A DNA stretch of 64,000 nt from Epiperipatus broadwayi (Eukaryota; Onychophora; Udeonychophora; Euonychophora; Peripatidae): positions 2,995,478 to 3,059,477 of the forward strand of contig JAQFVV010006231.1 of NCBI GenBank assembly GCA_028023455.1. The letters are read 5' to 3'. A model generated the notes under the pieces. The model searched no databases. It was given only the letters and a program-made list of their open reading frames with translations, and was not told where the DNA came from. This document shows positions 1 to 12,559 of the stretch, in pieces (within the stretch, counting starts at the first letter, position 1; every line of letters begins with the position of its first letter). The position numbers and the translations under genes were made by a program.

Positions 1-2640
1 TATTTTCAGCCTAAAGTAGATCAAAACCAATTCTCGAACTTAATCTCGTTTGTAGTCCAAAATATGCTGTATCATTGTAGTTATTAAAACATCCGGGAAC
101 TACCCATCGGCGGTGACGAGTATAAATACAACCACATCTTCTAACTAAAGGAGAGACATGTCATTTTTTCTAACGCGTTGCTAAGGGGAAGTCACGCCCC
201 TCTGAATGGTAACATGACGAGCTAGTAAAACATAGATTTGCTTTCCCGGATCTCTCCAAAAATCTAACCGATGCCTAAATACTCGGAAACCATTGTTCAT
301 AAATTACTGCCAAAATGAACTTTATATTGAATAAAGAATGGACTGAAACCTTAATTTCGTCAATTTGTAGCTAAATTAACTCTTTTATCAATCATGGAAC
401 CAACACGTGCGCACCCGGCTGGAAATTCATCGGAAAGAAAGGTAATTCCCTGCCGCAAAAATGAACTTTCATCTTAATAACCTTTTCTATTGTAAAATAT
501 AAATGTAAACCTCCAATAATGTTATTTCCCATCTGCTAATGTATGTCTTTTAAACATTTCTAGTTCTGAAATTTTTTCTAATGTAAAAATGTAATTGCTT
601 ATTTCTCTATCGGTAATGCTAAGCCAATTAACTGCCTAAACAATGACCTCTTTTCTTTTTTGATTTCTTTTTGTTTTATATTTAAACTGTAATTCTCACT
701 TTATAAACTCGAATGCTAGGTTCTCACTCTCCTTGTATTTTTATTTTAATGTGGCAATGTTTATTTAATATTATGCAAATCATATCAAATTTTAGTATGC
801 TAATAACTCGATCTGGCGAATCAATCCTATTTATTTTTGCTATTCTGCTATTGCGGAATATTTAATCGTAAACGTAAGCTTTCTTACATTATAAAATTTG
901 CCCGATCGAGAGATATTCCTAAACTATGTTTTATTAATGAATATTATGCTTTTCACTGCTATTTAAAATAAATAATTTACTATTGCTCCACGCTATTGAT
1001 TAACATGATGAAAATTGAGTATTACATAAATTTAATTCAGATCTTTATGTCTAAATGATTCATTTTATAAGTAGCCCGCCATCTAACGATAATTTAAGTC
1101 ACTTATTTCTCGGGCGGATTAATATGCGTTTAACGAAGGAATTTTAATGTTTTTAATATTTTATCCTTAAGATATTGAATAAATTCTTTAAGTAAGTTGT
1201 ATGCCCCCATTTGGGACTGCTTTTAGATCATTATTTCATTACGTTAGACTTAATTAGTATTTTAAGGCTGTATAAATCAGGGTAAATCAAACCTGACAGC
1301 TTTCGTAACGTGTCCCGGTGATAACGTTCCTAATTCAAAAATGGCTTTGTCATACTTTCTCTCGTTAATGGAATATATATATAGCACAATTCTCGACAGA
1401 GTGTGGAGGCCCCAGCTCTTACAGATTGTCTTAGGTTAGGTAAGTGCTGCTATGGGTTAACATTCGACGAGTCGGAACCATAGTATCTTGCCAACCAATT
1501 CCCGATGCTATCCGTCACAAGTGCGGATAAACTTATTTTTCTTCGCTCCCAAATTGATGAAGCTCCTCGTCCACTCAGGCCTTATCATGCGGTTCACACA
1601 TTATCGTTCCTATCCTTTCATATGGTTCAGATGTCTATCAGCCGTAATGATATAATTTCCCTAAGCCATCCCAAAATTCTCGCTATAGTTTAAATTTAAT
1701 TAACTTTATTATATATATATTATCGCTTATTAGCACTACCCATCCTTCATTCAACCGCTATTAATACATCATTAATTAACTATTGAGAAAATCTATAAAT
1801 GTTGACTCGCACGACAATATCAAAATGATCATGCTTTTCCTATTTCTCTTCGCAGATAAGAAACAAATGAATCATCTCATAATGTTCCAAAATAATTGAT
1901 CTATAATTAATGTACCTTCCATGAAATCCAAATGTAATCAAAACATGTTAGATCATTTATTATTTAAAATATAATCGTTATAAAAGCTCGCGTATAGTTA
2001 TCCAATTATGTTATATTCATCTTAATTTAAATGTAATCATATGTTGAATAAAAAACCCTCGTACTGTTATTAAGTTTGGTCATATTCTATGTAATTTAAA
2101 ATCTTATAAGTATTCATTCTAAAAGCTATTGTCATTGGTTAGTTTCCTTAATTTAGGAATATCATAGTGTGAGTAATAGCAACCCATTAAATCACATTAG
2201 CATATTAAGCCACATCTGTTCAAATAATTAATTTATCATTATGTATATTTAGTGGTGCATATCCGGTTTGACATGGAATGCCCAAGTGACCATAAGTGAA
2301 ACCTAAATCGAGTGTTCAATATATATAATTTCTAATTCATTGTAAATCTCCATATCTAGTGATTCACATGATTAATCAATTATTATTAATATTACGTTTA
2401 ATAAATTTACATTTAATAAGCTATTTTTTGGATATTTTTGTTGGTTTGTGTGTGCACATCTATCATTACTTTGCGTTATCAATTAGTTAAGCCGTAGGTC
2501 TCTTGTATCTTTGCTGAACCTTTCTGGGCCGGAGTAAATTGAAGGGTAGGCTGCTATCATCAGAAATGTTGTTTGTAATGTGATAGACTTGGGAAGTGGG
2601 CAATAGGGCGGAGTTCATGAGTATCCCTGACCTGTGTATC
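1..2640. other. No gene recognised
   Basis: This stretch has fewer homopolymer runs and more CG dinucleotides than the rest of the window. The longest reading frame is 62 codons (1505-1693) and matches no family I know. A GTAAGT at 1440-1445 would fit a splice donor, but I see no exon to support it. The DNA may be old transposon sequence, given the LTR-like end that follows. Confidence 0.5.
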
Positions 2641-2656
2641 TCGTATATGATTGAAC

Positions 2657-2718
2657 TCTAGGTACTTTTGCTTAGGTCCTAATTCTTGTTAGATGAACAT
2701 ACAATTCTGACCGGTACA
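2657..2718 (+). repeat. LTR-like 3' end, diverged relative of the solo LTR
   Basis: About 60 bases ending in GGTACA align, at very roughly 75% identity by eye, with the last 60 bases of the solo LTR at 29551-30703, which ends in GTTACA. The shared blocks are a TTTTGCTT stretch, a TTGTT and the terminal TCTGAC. I could not align the interior or find the matching 5' end, so this is probably a truncated or old copy of that LTR family. Confidence 0.35.
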
Positions 2719-3763
2719 ATATAAAATATTTAATAAAAACTAATAACTTTGTATGTGTGTATGTTAAGTTCACTGACTAATGGCAGTTAAGGAACTAAGC
2801 AAAATGGCACTCCATTGTATCTATAATATACATCCTCTTAATATTAATTTGTTCTAAACATTTCAATTTTAGAGCTTTACCATAAGTAAATAATCAAACA
2901 ATTTATTGCTCAGGAGTTCATAAGAAGTTTGTTTCTGTCCATGGGCCTCCAGATCCAGGGTCTGTCATTCTATCATTGTACCAAATTAGACTTTTTGGAT
3001 ATACATCCAGAAAGACAATTTTGGTTAGAGATGAATCTTAGATAAAAATAAAAAAAAATCTTGAATTATTTGAAATTTCAATCTAATAGGTTTTTATAAT
3101 TTTCTATGAAGGAACTTCTCTTTTGATATTTGACGGAGAAATATGTAAAAAAAAAAAAAAACAGAAAGCCATTGCAAAAGACATTTGAGTGTGCCAATAA
3201 TATTTTTCATGATGGTATTTAATTAAATGTCCAGAAGTTTAGTGTGGGTATTTTTTTCCTAAATAGAGCCCAGTATTTACTAGTAAATATGTTAGTTTTA
3301 ATTTTTTTCACAATTTCAATTAATGCCAATCAGTATTCCAAGGAAGTTATTTCTAAAAATTATTTTAGATTTAACCTTAGATAAATGAGATTAATAACTT
3401 AGGCTGATCCAAAGTTATCAGTAAATTGTATGGGGGTAGAATTGTGTTTAAATCTATTGTTGCAAAAAGATGAAACGTTGAACATATTGTCCTTGTTGCC
3501 CATTATGAATAAGGGTGTAGTCTTAAAAAATTATTTCCTATCATTTTAAGTTCTTTATTGAAATACCTTTTTATTTTAGGAAAAATTCTCTTTTATGAAA
3601 TTAAAGCAATTTTATCACATAGATGAATTTCCTGTCTTCTGTTTCTGTAAGTTCTTTGATTAATATATTAAATAAAATAGAACAAAGAGTATTCCATAAC
3701 ATTTTGTATTTACTTTGGTTATTATTTAGTGTTACTTACATTTAATTTATTGGCAAGCATTTT
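2719..3763. other. No gene recognised
   Basis: AT-rich sequence with a 15-base A run near 3147-3161. No reading frame, repeat or RNA signal that I can support. Confidence 0.5.
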
Positions 3764-4022
3764 CAAATATCAACCTTTTAAGCTAATTGTACATACACCT
3801 TGCGAGTGTTAATAATAAATGAATACTTTCTCACCAATACAAGATATAGTATTTATGCAGGTACTTCAGATTTGCTCATATATAAGCATTTGAGTCATAG
3901 GAATAAGAGGATTCCTTTTATTCCTGCATAAATACTATATCTTGTATTGATGAGAAAGTATTCATTTATTATTAACACTCGCAAAGTGTATGCACAATTA
4001 GCTTAAAAGGCTGATATTTGAA
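3764..4022. repeat. Foldback repeat, family F1 copy 1
   Basis: Two arms of about 98 bases (3764-3862 and 3925-4022) are near-perfect reverse complements around a 62-base spacer. The arms share blocks such as ATACAAGATATAGTATTTAT and its complement. The same family recurs at 61978-62440. No coding capacity. It could be a foldback DNA element or a head-to-head pair of a retroposed repeat. The GATGAGAAAG block on the right arm hints at a decayed hammerhead, but I do not call one. Confidence 0.8.
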
Positions 4023-5998
4023 TGTATACAATTGTAAACATACGCTATATAAAATAAATGCTTATTTACATATGGCAAGCATTTTGTAAAATAAATTATT
4101 GATTTCCCTGCATTTATGAATTTTAATAGAAAATCATTTTTTCATCAGAATCATAAACTGAACCTTTTCTTTCTGGTTTAAATTCTGCCTACATTATGTA
4201 TAGGCATATGGCTCTCAACAATCTTCAAAATTCTTGTTAATATGATTTTTTCAAATAGCTTGCACAGAACACATTAATATTGGGAAATAACTTTTTGGAT
4301 CATTGATAGATTTATTTGGTTTTATGACTGCATCCTTTTATGCCAAATTCTTAATATGATTCTTTCAAATTATTTGTGAATAACACATAATAATAATATT
4401 AATATTAACTTTTTGAATCATTGTTAGATTTATTTGGTTTAAGTTTGATATAGTTTTGCTTTTATGTCAAATTTTTGAAATAATTAATTTTGCTGAATAG
4501 TTTTGATGATCATGCTTTATCTTAGGTTCTAAATATTTTAGAAGACCTTTTCTGATTTAAGACAATTAAAGATAAGCTCATGTTCATCAATATCTGTTTT
4601 TTATTAGAGAAATATTATGGGAAAAATAAGAGAAATTTGTAGTTCTGCTTTAATGATCTTTTCTTCATTTTATCAATCTTAGGTTACAAATCTAATATGG
4701 AAGACTGCAATTTCATTAGTAATAAAATGATCAAATCTTTTGACTAGATTTTGTAAAGTTTGTTTTTTCGTGATGTCTTTCCTTTTTTTCTCTAGCAATT
4801 TTTATTATGAGTTTATTAAACCCATCATAGCAAGTGAAAATTGGGAGGATTCTGCTAATATTCCATTTAAAATATCTAGTATAATGATTCCAAATTTGTT
4901 TTTTTTTAAATTCCAATTTGAAAATCAAAATTTTTGAACTATAGAAATGTAAATTACAAGAGTTATTACACTTGGTTTATATCAACTATGTAGGAAATAA
5001 CCCAATATCAGTATTATTGTGCAATAATGAATCATTTTTTGTCAAAATGAAATATTCAATAAAGAATTCTCCCAGTTTCCTATTTTCATGAATGGAAAGT
5101 TTTTTTTTCAGTAAGTGCATCAATTCTTACTGTTGACAACCTGCTTGATAGTAATTACAATATTTTCAAAGACTATTATGAAAATTGAAATCTATAAATA
5201 CAGGGCAGGGCATGTAGAAAGATCTGGAAGGGAGGATATAGCTAATTTATATTGGAAGTTTGCAAATATTATGTATATAAAAATTATTTTTCCAAGTGAT
5301 GATTACAGTATAGTTTGATTATTATCAATAAAATATGTTTGCTGATTTGAAACTAAAGATAACCATACTATATTCAAAGTGCATTTTATCAAGATTCAAT
5401 GTAAATTCAGGAGTTTTAGAAAGATGCACAGTAAGAACAATGAGTTTCGTGACATGCAATTACATCAATATTGTGCTGAACAATTAATTTATAGAAAATC
5501 TCTACAGTCAATTTGTTATATCCTCAATGTTGTTCCTAGATGGAGGAAAGATCATTTAATATAAAGTTATAAATTTTTATTTTGACAGTTTAGGATTCTC
5601 ATCCCTGTAGTCCTGGCATGACTATCCATGTTAATAGCTTTATTGTTAATTTTCATAATTTGCTGTCTTTAACTAGAAGTTTATCAAGATGATCTTTGGT
5701 TTTTATATGGAAGCAATAAGTTTCACATACAGTGAATGGTGCTATATCAAACTACATTTCTTCCAATTATATGCTAACCAAAAATATTTAAACAAATCAT
5801 AAAATCATTGAAATTTACAAACTTATTAAATTTTATGAATCTCACCGAAGCCATTTTTTTTGTAAGTAAAGTTAACATTCTCAAATATCTAATATGAATT
5901 TATTAAATGTTTTCCTTCAAAATTTAAATGAAGTTCAGTACTATAGTTAAAAAGCATGTGCACAAATTTTTTTCTTTCCATTTTTTTTCCAAAAATTT
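4023..5998. other. No gene recognised
   Basis: AT-rich sequence. The only open frames are 61-67 codons and overlap on opposite strands without any recognisable motif. Confidence 0.5.
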
Positions 5999-6000
5999 TA

Positions 6001-9000
6001 TCATCATCATTATCAACCATTATCAATCCACTGCAGGATGAAGGTCTCTCCAAGTTTAATCCATCTTCTCCGATCTTTAGCTTCTCTTCTCCACAACACC
6101 CCTGCACATTTTCTTATTTCATCCAGCCATCTCCCATGTGGTCTCTTTCTGGGTCTTTTACAATCTCTTGGAATCCAGTTTAAAATTTCAATTGTCCATC
6201 TATTATCATTTCTTCTAGCAATATGTCCAGCCCAACTCCATTTCAATCTTTTAATTTTTTCAATAAGGTCAGTAACACCTGTTTGTTGTCTTACCCATAC
6301 ATTGCGTTTTCGATCCCTTCTTGTTACTCCCAACATGTATCTCTCCATACTTCTTTGAGTGGTCTGAAGTCTCTGTATTGCTCTTCTATTAAGTGTCCAA
6401 GTCTCAGATCCATAAGTAAGAACTGGCAAAACACATTTATTAAAAACCTTCCTTTTCAAACACATAGGCATATTTCCTTTTAGTATCAAGTTATTTCTAC
6501 CAAAAGCACTCCAACCAAGTTTAATTCTATGATTAATTTCCTCCATTATGTTTCCATCTGTATTAATAATCTGACCAAGGTATTTGTAACTATTAACTTC
6601 TTCTAATTCTTCATAATCAATCTTTATTTTCATATTTTGAGCAAATCGATTAAACATTACTTTAGTCTTTTTAACATTTATCTTTAGTCCTACTTTTCTA
6701 CTTTCATATGCTAACTCCTGCAACATTTCCTGCAGCTCTGAAGCATTATTTGCAAAAACAACTACATCATCTGCAAAATCTAAATGACTTAAATACTCTC
6801 CATTTACTTTCACTCCTTTAGTTTCCCATTTTAATCCACAAAATACTTCTTGCAGCACTGCTGTAAAAAGTTTTGGAGATATGGAGTCACCTTGTCTTAC
6901 ACCTTTCTCAATGTTGATTTTTCCAGTATCATTATGTAATCTAATTGTTGCTGTTGCATTTTTATAAATATTCTTTAAAATATGACAATATCCTGGATCT
7001 ATACCTTGATGATCCAATGCTTTAATCACTGAAGAAATGTGTATAGAATCGAATGCCTTTTCATAATCTACAAATCCAAAACATAATGACAACTCATATT
7101 CATTTGTCCTTTCTATGACTTCTCTCAATACCTGGATATGATCTATTGTACTAAAACCACTTTTAAATCCAGCTTGTTCTCTTGGTTGGTAGAAATCCAA
7201 AGTTCTCTGTAGACGAGTTGTAATTATCTTGGTAAAATTTTTATATAAAACTGACAAAAGGCTGATAGGTCTGTAATTTCTAATATCTTCTTTATCACCT
7301 TTTTTAAATATTAATATTATTACTGCATTCTTCCAATCTTCTGGTACATCTTTATCATTTAGACATTTGGTATATAACTTTGCTAAAATTGTTTCTATTT
7401 CTTCACCTGCTTCTTTTAGTATATCAATTATATTTCCATCATTTCCTGGAGCCTTTCCTTTCTTCATACATTTAATTGCATGCCTCACTTCTTCATTTAA
7501 AATTCTGGGCAATTCAGAAGATGTAATAGATATAGGAGGTACTTTTTCTTTATTACTATATAATTCTTGATAAAAATCTTCTACCAATTTCATGATGTCA
7601 TCTCTCTTTTTAGTAATAATTCCATCTTTTTTTCTTATTGCAGATATAAATTTCCTACCAATACCAAAATGTTGTTTAACATTCTTGAGACTTTTATTTT
7701 CTTCTACAGATTTCCTTGCTATTTCACAGTTATACTTTCTTATATCATTTTCAACCCTTTTCCGTACTATTTTACAAAATTCGAGATATTCAATTCTTTT
7801 TAAGACATCATTTTTGTATATCTTCATATTCCTTCTTTTCTTCATAAATTCTCTAGTCTCAGTAGAAATTTTATTATTCAATTGCTGCTTTTTTCTATCA
7901 GCTATCTTTGTTGCAGTTTTTAAAAGTGTATCAGTTATTTTCATATTAATTTCATTCAAATCTGAATCATGTTCAAAATCTCCTAACACTTGAAACCTAT
8001 TTGTAAGTTCTAATTTAAATTCATTAGAATGTTTCTGAAGATTAGGAATATCAACTGTAAATATTGTTTTTCTTAATAATTTTTGTCTCTCTAGTTTTAC
8101 ATTAACACGTAACTTACACCTTACTAATCGATGATCACTTCCTGTGTTAAATTTATTAAGAACATTACAATCTTGAAATATGTATTTCCTGTTAGTCAAA
8201 ATATAATCCAATTCTGCTGTACCTTCATTTGGATGCTTCCATGTCCATTTCCTTTTAACATTTTTTTCAAAAAATGAATTCATAATATAAAGTTTTTCTT
8301 TTTCTGCAAACTCCACAAGTCTATGTCCTCTCTCATTTCTATTACCATAACCAAAATTACCTACAGCAATTTCATCTTTCATTTGTCTACCAATTCTAGC
8401 ATTAAAGTCTCCCATAACAATTTTAAAATGTTGTTTACTCTGATCAAAAGCCTTTTGTACATCCATATAAAAATCTTCTACTACTTCATCACTATGAGAA
8501 CTTGTTGGGGCATAAACCTGAATTATCTGCATTTGGTATCTGCTATTAAGTTGTATAACTAATCTTGCCACTCTGTCTGATACACCATCAATCTCCACAA
8601 TATTGTTCTTCCACTTTTTATTTATAATGAATCCTACTCCACTTGTATTTCCAATATGTGTGCCTTTATAATAGAGTATATGTCCACTTTTTAAATCAAT
8701 TGTTTCTTCACCTTTTCTTCTAACTTCACAAAGTCCAATAATGTCCCATTTAATATAAGACAGTTCTTCTTCTAATTCTTGCAATCTTCCTTCACTTGAA
8801 AGTGATCTGCAGTTGTAAGTACCTAAATAAAAAGTCATCATCAAATGGCAGCCTGGGTCTGCAATCAGGGGATTCTTAGCACCCTCCACCTTCGGCCATC
8901 AACCGCTGCCTTGGTTGGTGACTTTACAGCCTCCTGGGAATAAGGGCCATGCTTTATTTTTGTCTGTCATAATTGTATATATGTATTGGAAAAATATTTA

Positions 9001-9302
9001 TCATTTACACAAACATTCATTCTGCCTTATCAGGCACTGAGAAGAAAGACCATGGTGTTTCTTGATCTTAAACTCAGAGGTAAAAAGCCAATAAACTCAC
9101 CACGCTGGCTAATGCGTGTTGGTGAGCAGCCCATCCATGTCCGTATACTATATGAATAATCACATAGTAATAACAGCTGCAATGACAAGAACGTATGAAG
9201 TGGACATTAGGAATTTGCCCTGCTCAATTCCTTTAAGGCCTCCAAGAGGAATCAAAGGGTCTCATTTCAGTTAATAGCAAACTCCTTTCTGCAGCCAAAA
9301 AA
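6001..9302 (-). mobile_element. RTE-clade LINE, apparently full length
   Basis: A non-LTR retrotransposon on the minus strand. The 3' end is a stop codon at 6013-6015 followed almost at once by a short (GAT)n tail (6001-6012), a layout typical of RTE elements. The coding region is 6013-8889, and about 400 bases of 5' leader follow to about 9295. The flanks AAAAATTTTA (5991-6000) and AAAAATTTA (about 9303-9311) may be the target-site duplication, but both lie in A/T-rich sequence, so the 5' boundary is uncertain. The total of about 3.3 kb matches full-length RTE elements. Decayed copies lie at 40476-42340 and 49371-51640. Confidence 0.85.
6013..8889 (-). CDS. LINE endonuclease-reverse transcriptase (RTE clade)
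   Basis: This 958-residue protein nicks target DNA and copies the LINE RNA into the break (target-primed reverse transcription). An AP-type endonuclease occupies about residues 20-260. Visible motifs are TYNCRSL (24-30), the catalytic-type Glu in LCEVRR (53-58), QVYAPT (124-129), GDFNARIG (160-167) and SDHRLV (251-256). The reverse transcriptase covers about 440-780, with APGNDG (480-485), NYRPISLL (538-545), AGFKSGFSTIDHI (573-585), FVDYEKAFDS (606-615), GVRQGDSISP (663-672) and the catalytic FADD (705-708). The C-terminal region has GHIARR (888-893) and a Trp/Arg-rich end, as in other RTE proteins. The length is normal for the clade and there is no stop or frameshift. The first Met is taken as the start. 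There is no separate ORF1. The element may be young or still mobile. Confidence 0.95.
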   Translation of the reverse strand: MEGAKNPLIADPGCHLMMTFYLGTYNCRSLSSEGRLQELEEELSYIKWDIIGLCEVRRKGEETIDLKSGHILYYKGTHIGNTSGVGFIINKKWKNNIVEIDGVSDRVARLVIQLNSRYQMQIIQVYAPTSSHSDEVVEDFYMDVQKAFDQSKQHFKIVMGDFNARIGRQMKDEIAVGNFGYGNRNERGHRLVEFAEKEKLYIMNSFFEKNVKRKWTWKHPNEGTAELDYILTNRKYIFQDCNVLNKFNTGSDHRLVRCKLRVNVKLERQKLLRKTIFTVDIPNLQKHSNEFKLELTNRFQVLGDFEHDSDLNEINMKITDTLLKTATKIADRKKQQLNNKISTETREFMKKRRNMKIYKNDVLKRIEYLEFCKIVRKRVENDIRKYNCEIARKSVEENKSLKNVKQHFGIGRKFISAIRKKDGIITKKRDDIMKLVEDFYQELYSNKEKVPPISITSSELPRILNEEVRHAIKCMKKGKAPGNDGNIIDILKEAGEEIETILAKLYTKCLNDKDVPEDWKNAVIILIFKKGDKEDIRNYRPISLLSVLYKNFTKIITTRLQRTLDFYQPREQAGFKSGFSTIDHIQVLREVIERTNEYELSLCFGFVDYEKAFDSIHISSVIKALDHQGIDPGYCHILKNIYKNATATIRLHNDTGKINIEKGVRQGDSISPKLFTAVLQEVFCGLKWETKGVKVNGEYLSHLDFADDVVVFANNASELQEMLQELAYESRKVGLKINVKKTKVMFNRFAQNMKIKIDYEELEEVNSYKYLGQIINTDGNIMEEINHRIKLGWSAFGRNNLILKGNMPMCLKRKVFNKCVLPVLTYGSETWTLNRRAIQRLQTTQRSMERYMLGVTRRDRKRNVWVRQQTGVTDLIEKIKRLKWSWAGHIARRNDNRWTIEILNWIPRDCKRPRKRPHGRWLDEIRKCAGVLWRREAKDRRRWIKLGETFILQWIDNG

Positions 9303-9929
9303 AAAAATTTATACTGCATACTATGTATCATATTTTTAGTAAAATGTAATGTGTTAGTCATAAAAAAACATTCATTACATGAGAAAAAAATATTGATTTA
9401 ATAAGGAAAAGTAAGAAATTGATCACATATTTCAAAAGAACAAGTCATTGATTAGAGATTTTTTTAAAAAAAAGCAGATTCATGCCACTGTCACTTGTGT
9501 CATTGTACTGGTTAAATTTGTAACTAAATTAGTAAGAGATATTTTTTTGGTTAAAATTTAAAAAGCCTATAAATCTGTGGTTAAATATTGTGAACTGTAA
9601 GAACATAATCATTTATGGTCTTGCAATGCATCAACAAACCTTATGTCTTTATGAAGAATTAAGTTGAAAATCTGGGTCATCCAATTCCAAGCTATTCATT
9701 GCAAATAGGGGGTGGTAATATAGATTCTAAAACCATTATGGTCTTAGAAATAATAAAATAACCAATGAAGCTGCATCTGCTGCTACATTTTTATTAGAAT
9801 TTTAAAAAATTAATAAAGAAAATGTTCAGAGCAAGTATTTAATTGTGATAAAACAGAATTATGTATAACTGAACACATACATAGAGTACTATATATATAT
9901 ATATGCTTTTTCAATTTATTAATATTATT
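9303..9929. other. No gene recognised
   Basis: AT-rich sequence downstream of the LINE 5' end on the plus strand. Nothing supported. Confidence 0.5.
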
Positions 9930-10110
9930 TTTTCAAAAATGTTTACATTATAATCTTAATTTATATATGCATATGGTACAAGTAAAGCATTTGCTATACA
10001 TGCATATGCATGTTGAAAAGTATTGTACTGTATATTTATAGTACAATAAACAATACTTCTATTATAATCAGGATTTGTCAATAAAATATGAGCTATTATA
10101 TATTATACTT
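9930..10110 (+). repeat. Dispersed repeat family D, copy 1
   Basis: About 180 bases containing TATAATCTTAATT and TGCATATGCATGTTGAAAA. The same blocks recur in order at 20965-21125 (plus) and, inverted, at 59560-59665. Noncoding; origin unknown. Confidence 0.6.
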
Positions 10111-10374
10111 ATTTGAATGTGCAAGTGGCATAAAACAAAATATAGCATAGTTCATGGCTCTATTATATTAATGTATGCTACATGCAAGGTGGCTCATGTT
10201 GCCAAGCTATTTTATTAATTATTTATTCACCTAAGCTGTAAATTAATAAATTTAATTGTAGTGACATACTTGTTTTATGTTATCTTAGCAAAATTTGTTG
10301 GAATGAAAGATTTATTCCTGAAATCTGAAAAATTTCTAAATCTAAAAATTCTGCAACACGATATTTATATGTGT

Positions 10375-10468
10375 CAAGCGTTGGTGCCCGAGTGGTTAGC
10401 ACAGCTGCCTTACAAGCAATTGTCTCAGGGTTCGCTTTTCGGCCGACGCTTTGACACATAAAAAAAAA
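10375..10468 (+). mobile_element. tRNA-derived SINE, copy 1
   Basis: A 94-base insertion is flanked by a perfect 15-base target duplication, GATATTTATATGTGT (10360-10374 and 10469-10483), and ends in eight A residues. The body resembles a tRNA with a D-arm-like GAGTGGTTAGC (A box region) and a B-box-like GGGTTCGC. Its ends AAGCGT and ACGCTT can pair like an acceptor stem. A related copy lies at 53159-53265 on the minus strand and has 8 extra bases before the B box. It is expected to be transcribed by Pol III and mobilised by a LINE; which one is not shown. Confidence 0.85.
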
Positions 10469-10483
10469 GATATTTATATGTGT

Positions 10484-12559
10484 GTGTTTTAAAACTTATC
10501 ACTTTGAGGCAACAAATAATCATTTATTGGCTAAGATAGATGCAATAATTCCAGATCACAGCAAAATCTAATTTATAATCTTTATATTTTTATGGATAAG
10601 TATTTTGTGTTTATATGTGAGATTCAAGGATGTAAATGATAAAATATTATTGATTAATCTGCCTTTACTCATATCATTTATGATAATAAGTAAAATAAGA
10701 CACGTATTTTTAAATTTTGCAAATTTGTCTTCAACAAATAGTACAATTTTATTATGCTAAAAGAAAATCATAAATAAAGAATCAATATATTATTTCTATC
10801 TTTGAGTCTATTGTAATAGTATTAGAATCTTTATTTATAACGGATTTTGAACAATAGATACTATAATTATTCTTGTTAAGAGTTGATAAAATGATAAGGG
10901 TGATGATCAACATTGTAAATTTAATCATTATGTCTTTTCACAAAGGCTTTTCAAAATCATAAAATCTGTTTTTTACCAGACAAACCGTTTAACATACATA
11001 TATACAATTATTTATTTACAGCATTAAGTAAATAACTAAGTGATAGATAAAAAAATCTCCTGTGATTAGCATTGGATATAGTTTAACTATTGCTTGTTTT
11101 CTTCTTAGAATAATTTGTTTTAGCATTTGAATTTTAACGCAGTAATATAGACTTAAAGAACTTTTAAATTCAGATTTAAAGTTTGTAAATTTTAATCATT
11201 AGTGAATAATTATTAGGAATAAACTTATTGTATGTTTAAAAAAAACATGCAAAATATTCATTTGTTTTCGTAATGAAATAAAGTAAAATTCAATCATAAC
11301 AGATATTTAAGAGCAGAGTAGAATATTTATAAATAGAATAACATAAATGGCCTATATTCATTTAAATGTTATTTAAATTGCTCAAGAGAATAGGAAGTTA
11401 CCAACGGGTTATACTTAGACTAATAATCATTTGTGTAATTGTATCCTCTCATTTTTGTGCAGAGACCTTACTAGATATATGCTTATATCTATAACATATA
11501 AATATTAAATATGTAGAGAAAATGTCTAGAGGGTTTTTTTTCAGACTTTATTAATAACCTTTAATAAAAAGTTCTTAATTGCCTGGACTTTTGAATGGAG
11601 TCCTATAAGTTAGATTGACTTGTTAAATTGTGCTTTTAAAAATTATTGTCTGAAAAAAATTGTAATTAAATCATAGCAGTTAACTTACAGTATACTTCCT
11701 TTAAAAGTTTTTATCATGCCTATAAAAATTATTTTAATATTGATAATTTAATGGTTTTTATCATTAAATTGTCTATAATTGATTTTCTCAGGATTCTGAT
11801 TTTAGAAAAATAATAAGACTAAAAATATACATATTTTAGATGAAAAGGGTGTTTGATATTAAATAAAAGAAGACCATTTGATTCATTTTTAAAGCTTTAA
11901 AGAAATTATGCAGGACACATTTTTAATGTCCACTGCATATTTCTTATTGTTAAAGTTGCTCTTCTTAAAAAATTGTTGACCGAGTAACCAAACATCTCCA
12001 CCATGTATGGATTAGCATAATGAGAAATCTGACTCATCTCTGACTTTGGGACCAAGACAACATTGTTTTTTATAATCTTGTAGTCACTAAATTACATCAT
12101 TCATGTGTTTTTATTAGACTAAAATTATCATCTAAATACAGTTATATATATATTATTAACTAAACACTTCCTGATTGGACTCTTCAGTGGAAATTTTTTG
12201 AAGACAGAATGAATGCATGTGTGTGTGCGTGTGTGTGTGAATGTGCTTGGAATTTTTTTTAAAATTTTGTTTAGTGTTTAGCCCCCCCCCCCCAAGATGT
12301 GATAGTTTCATTAATTATTTTATAAATTAATACTTAAAATAATTAATACGAAATTAAAGCCTTCATTCATCAGAAATTGTATCAAACCTAGACAGCAATT
12401 GTCATTCAAATATAGAGAATATTGACAATTTTCAAGTTTTGTCTTGGCAAACATTCAATGATGGTTTTATAGTTTGCTTCTTGTAACTGTAGATCATTTT
12501 CAAATGAAAAAAACAAAAAACAAAATCATTACATGTTAAATGGCATATTATCAGACTTA
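10484..12559. other. No gene recognised; GT microsatellite and poly-C
   Basis: AT-rich DNA without a supported gene. A GT-rich microsatellite lies at about 12217-12245 and a 10-base C run at about 12283-12292. Confidence 0.5.

Noticed and set aside
1380-1693. Possible exon with splice donor GTAAGT near 1440 and a 62-codon frame
   Set aside because: No homology or acceptor site could be argued; isolated signals of this strength are expected by chance.
6038-8562. Plus-strand frames of 67-133 codons across 6.0-8.6 kb
   Set aside because: They lie antisense to the intact LINE protein and are by-products of its codon composition.
10375-10468. A functional tRNA gene
   Set aside because: The cloverleaf is incomplete and the sequence has an A tail and target duplication, so it is a retroposed SINE.
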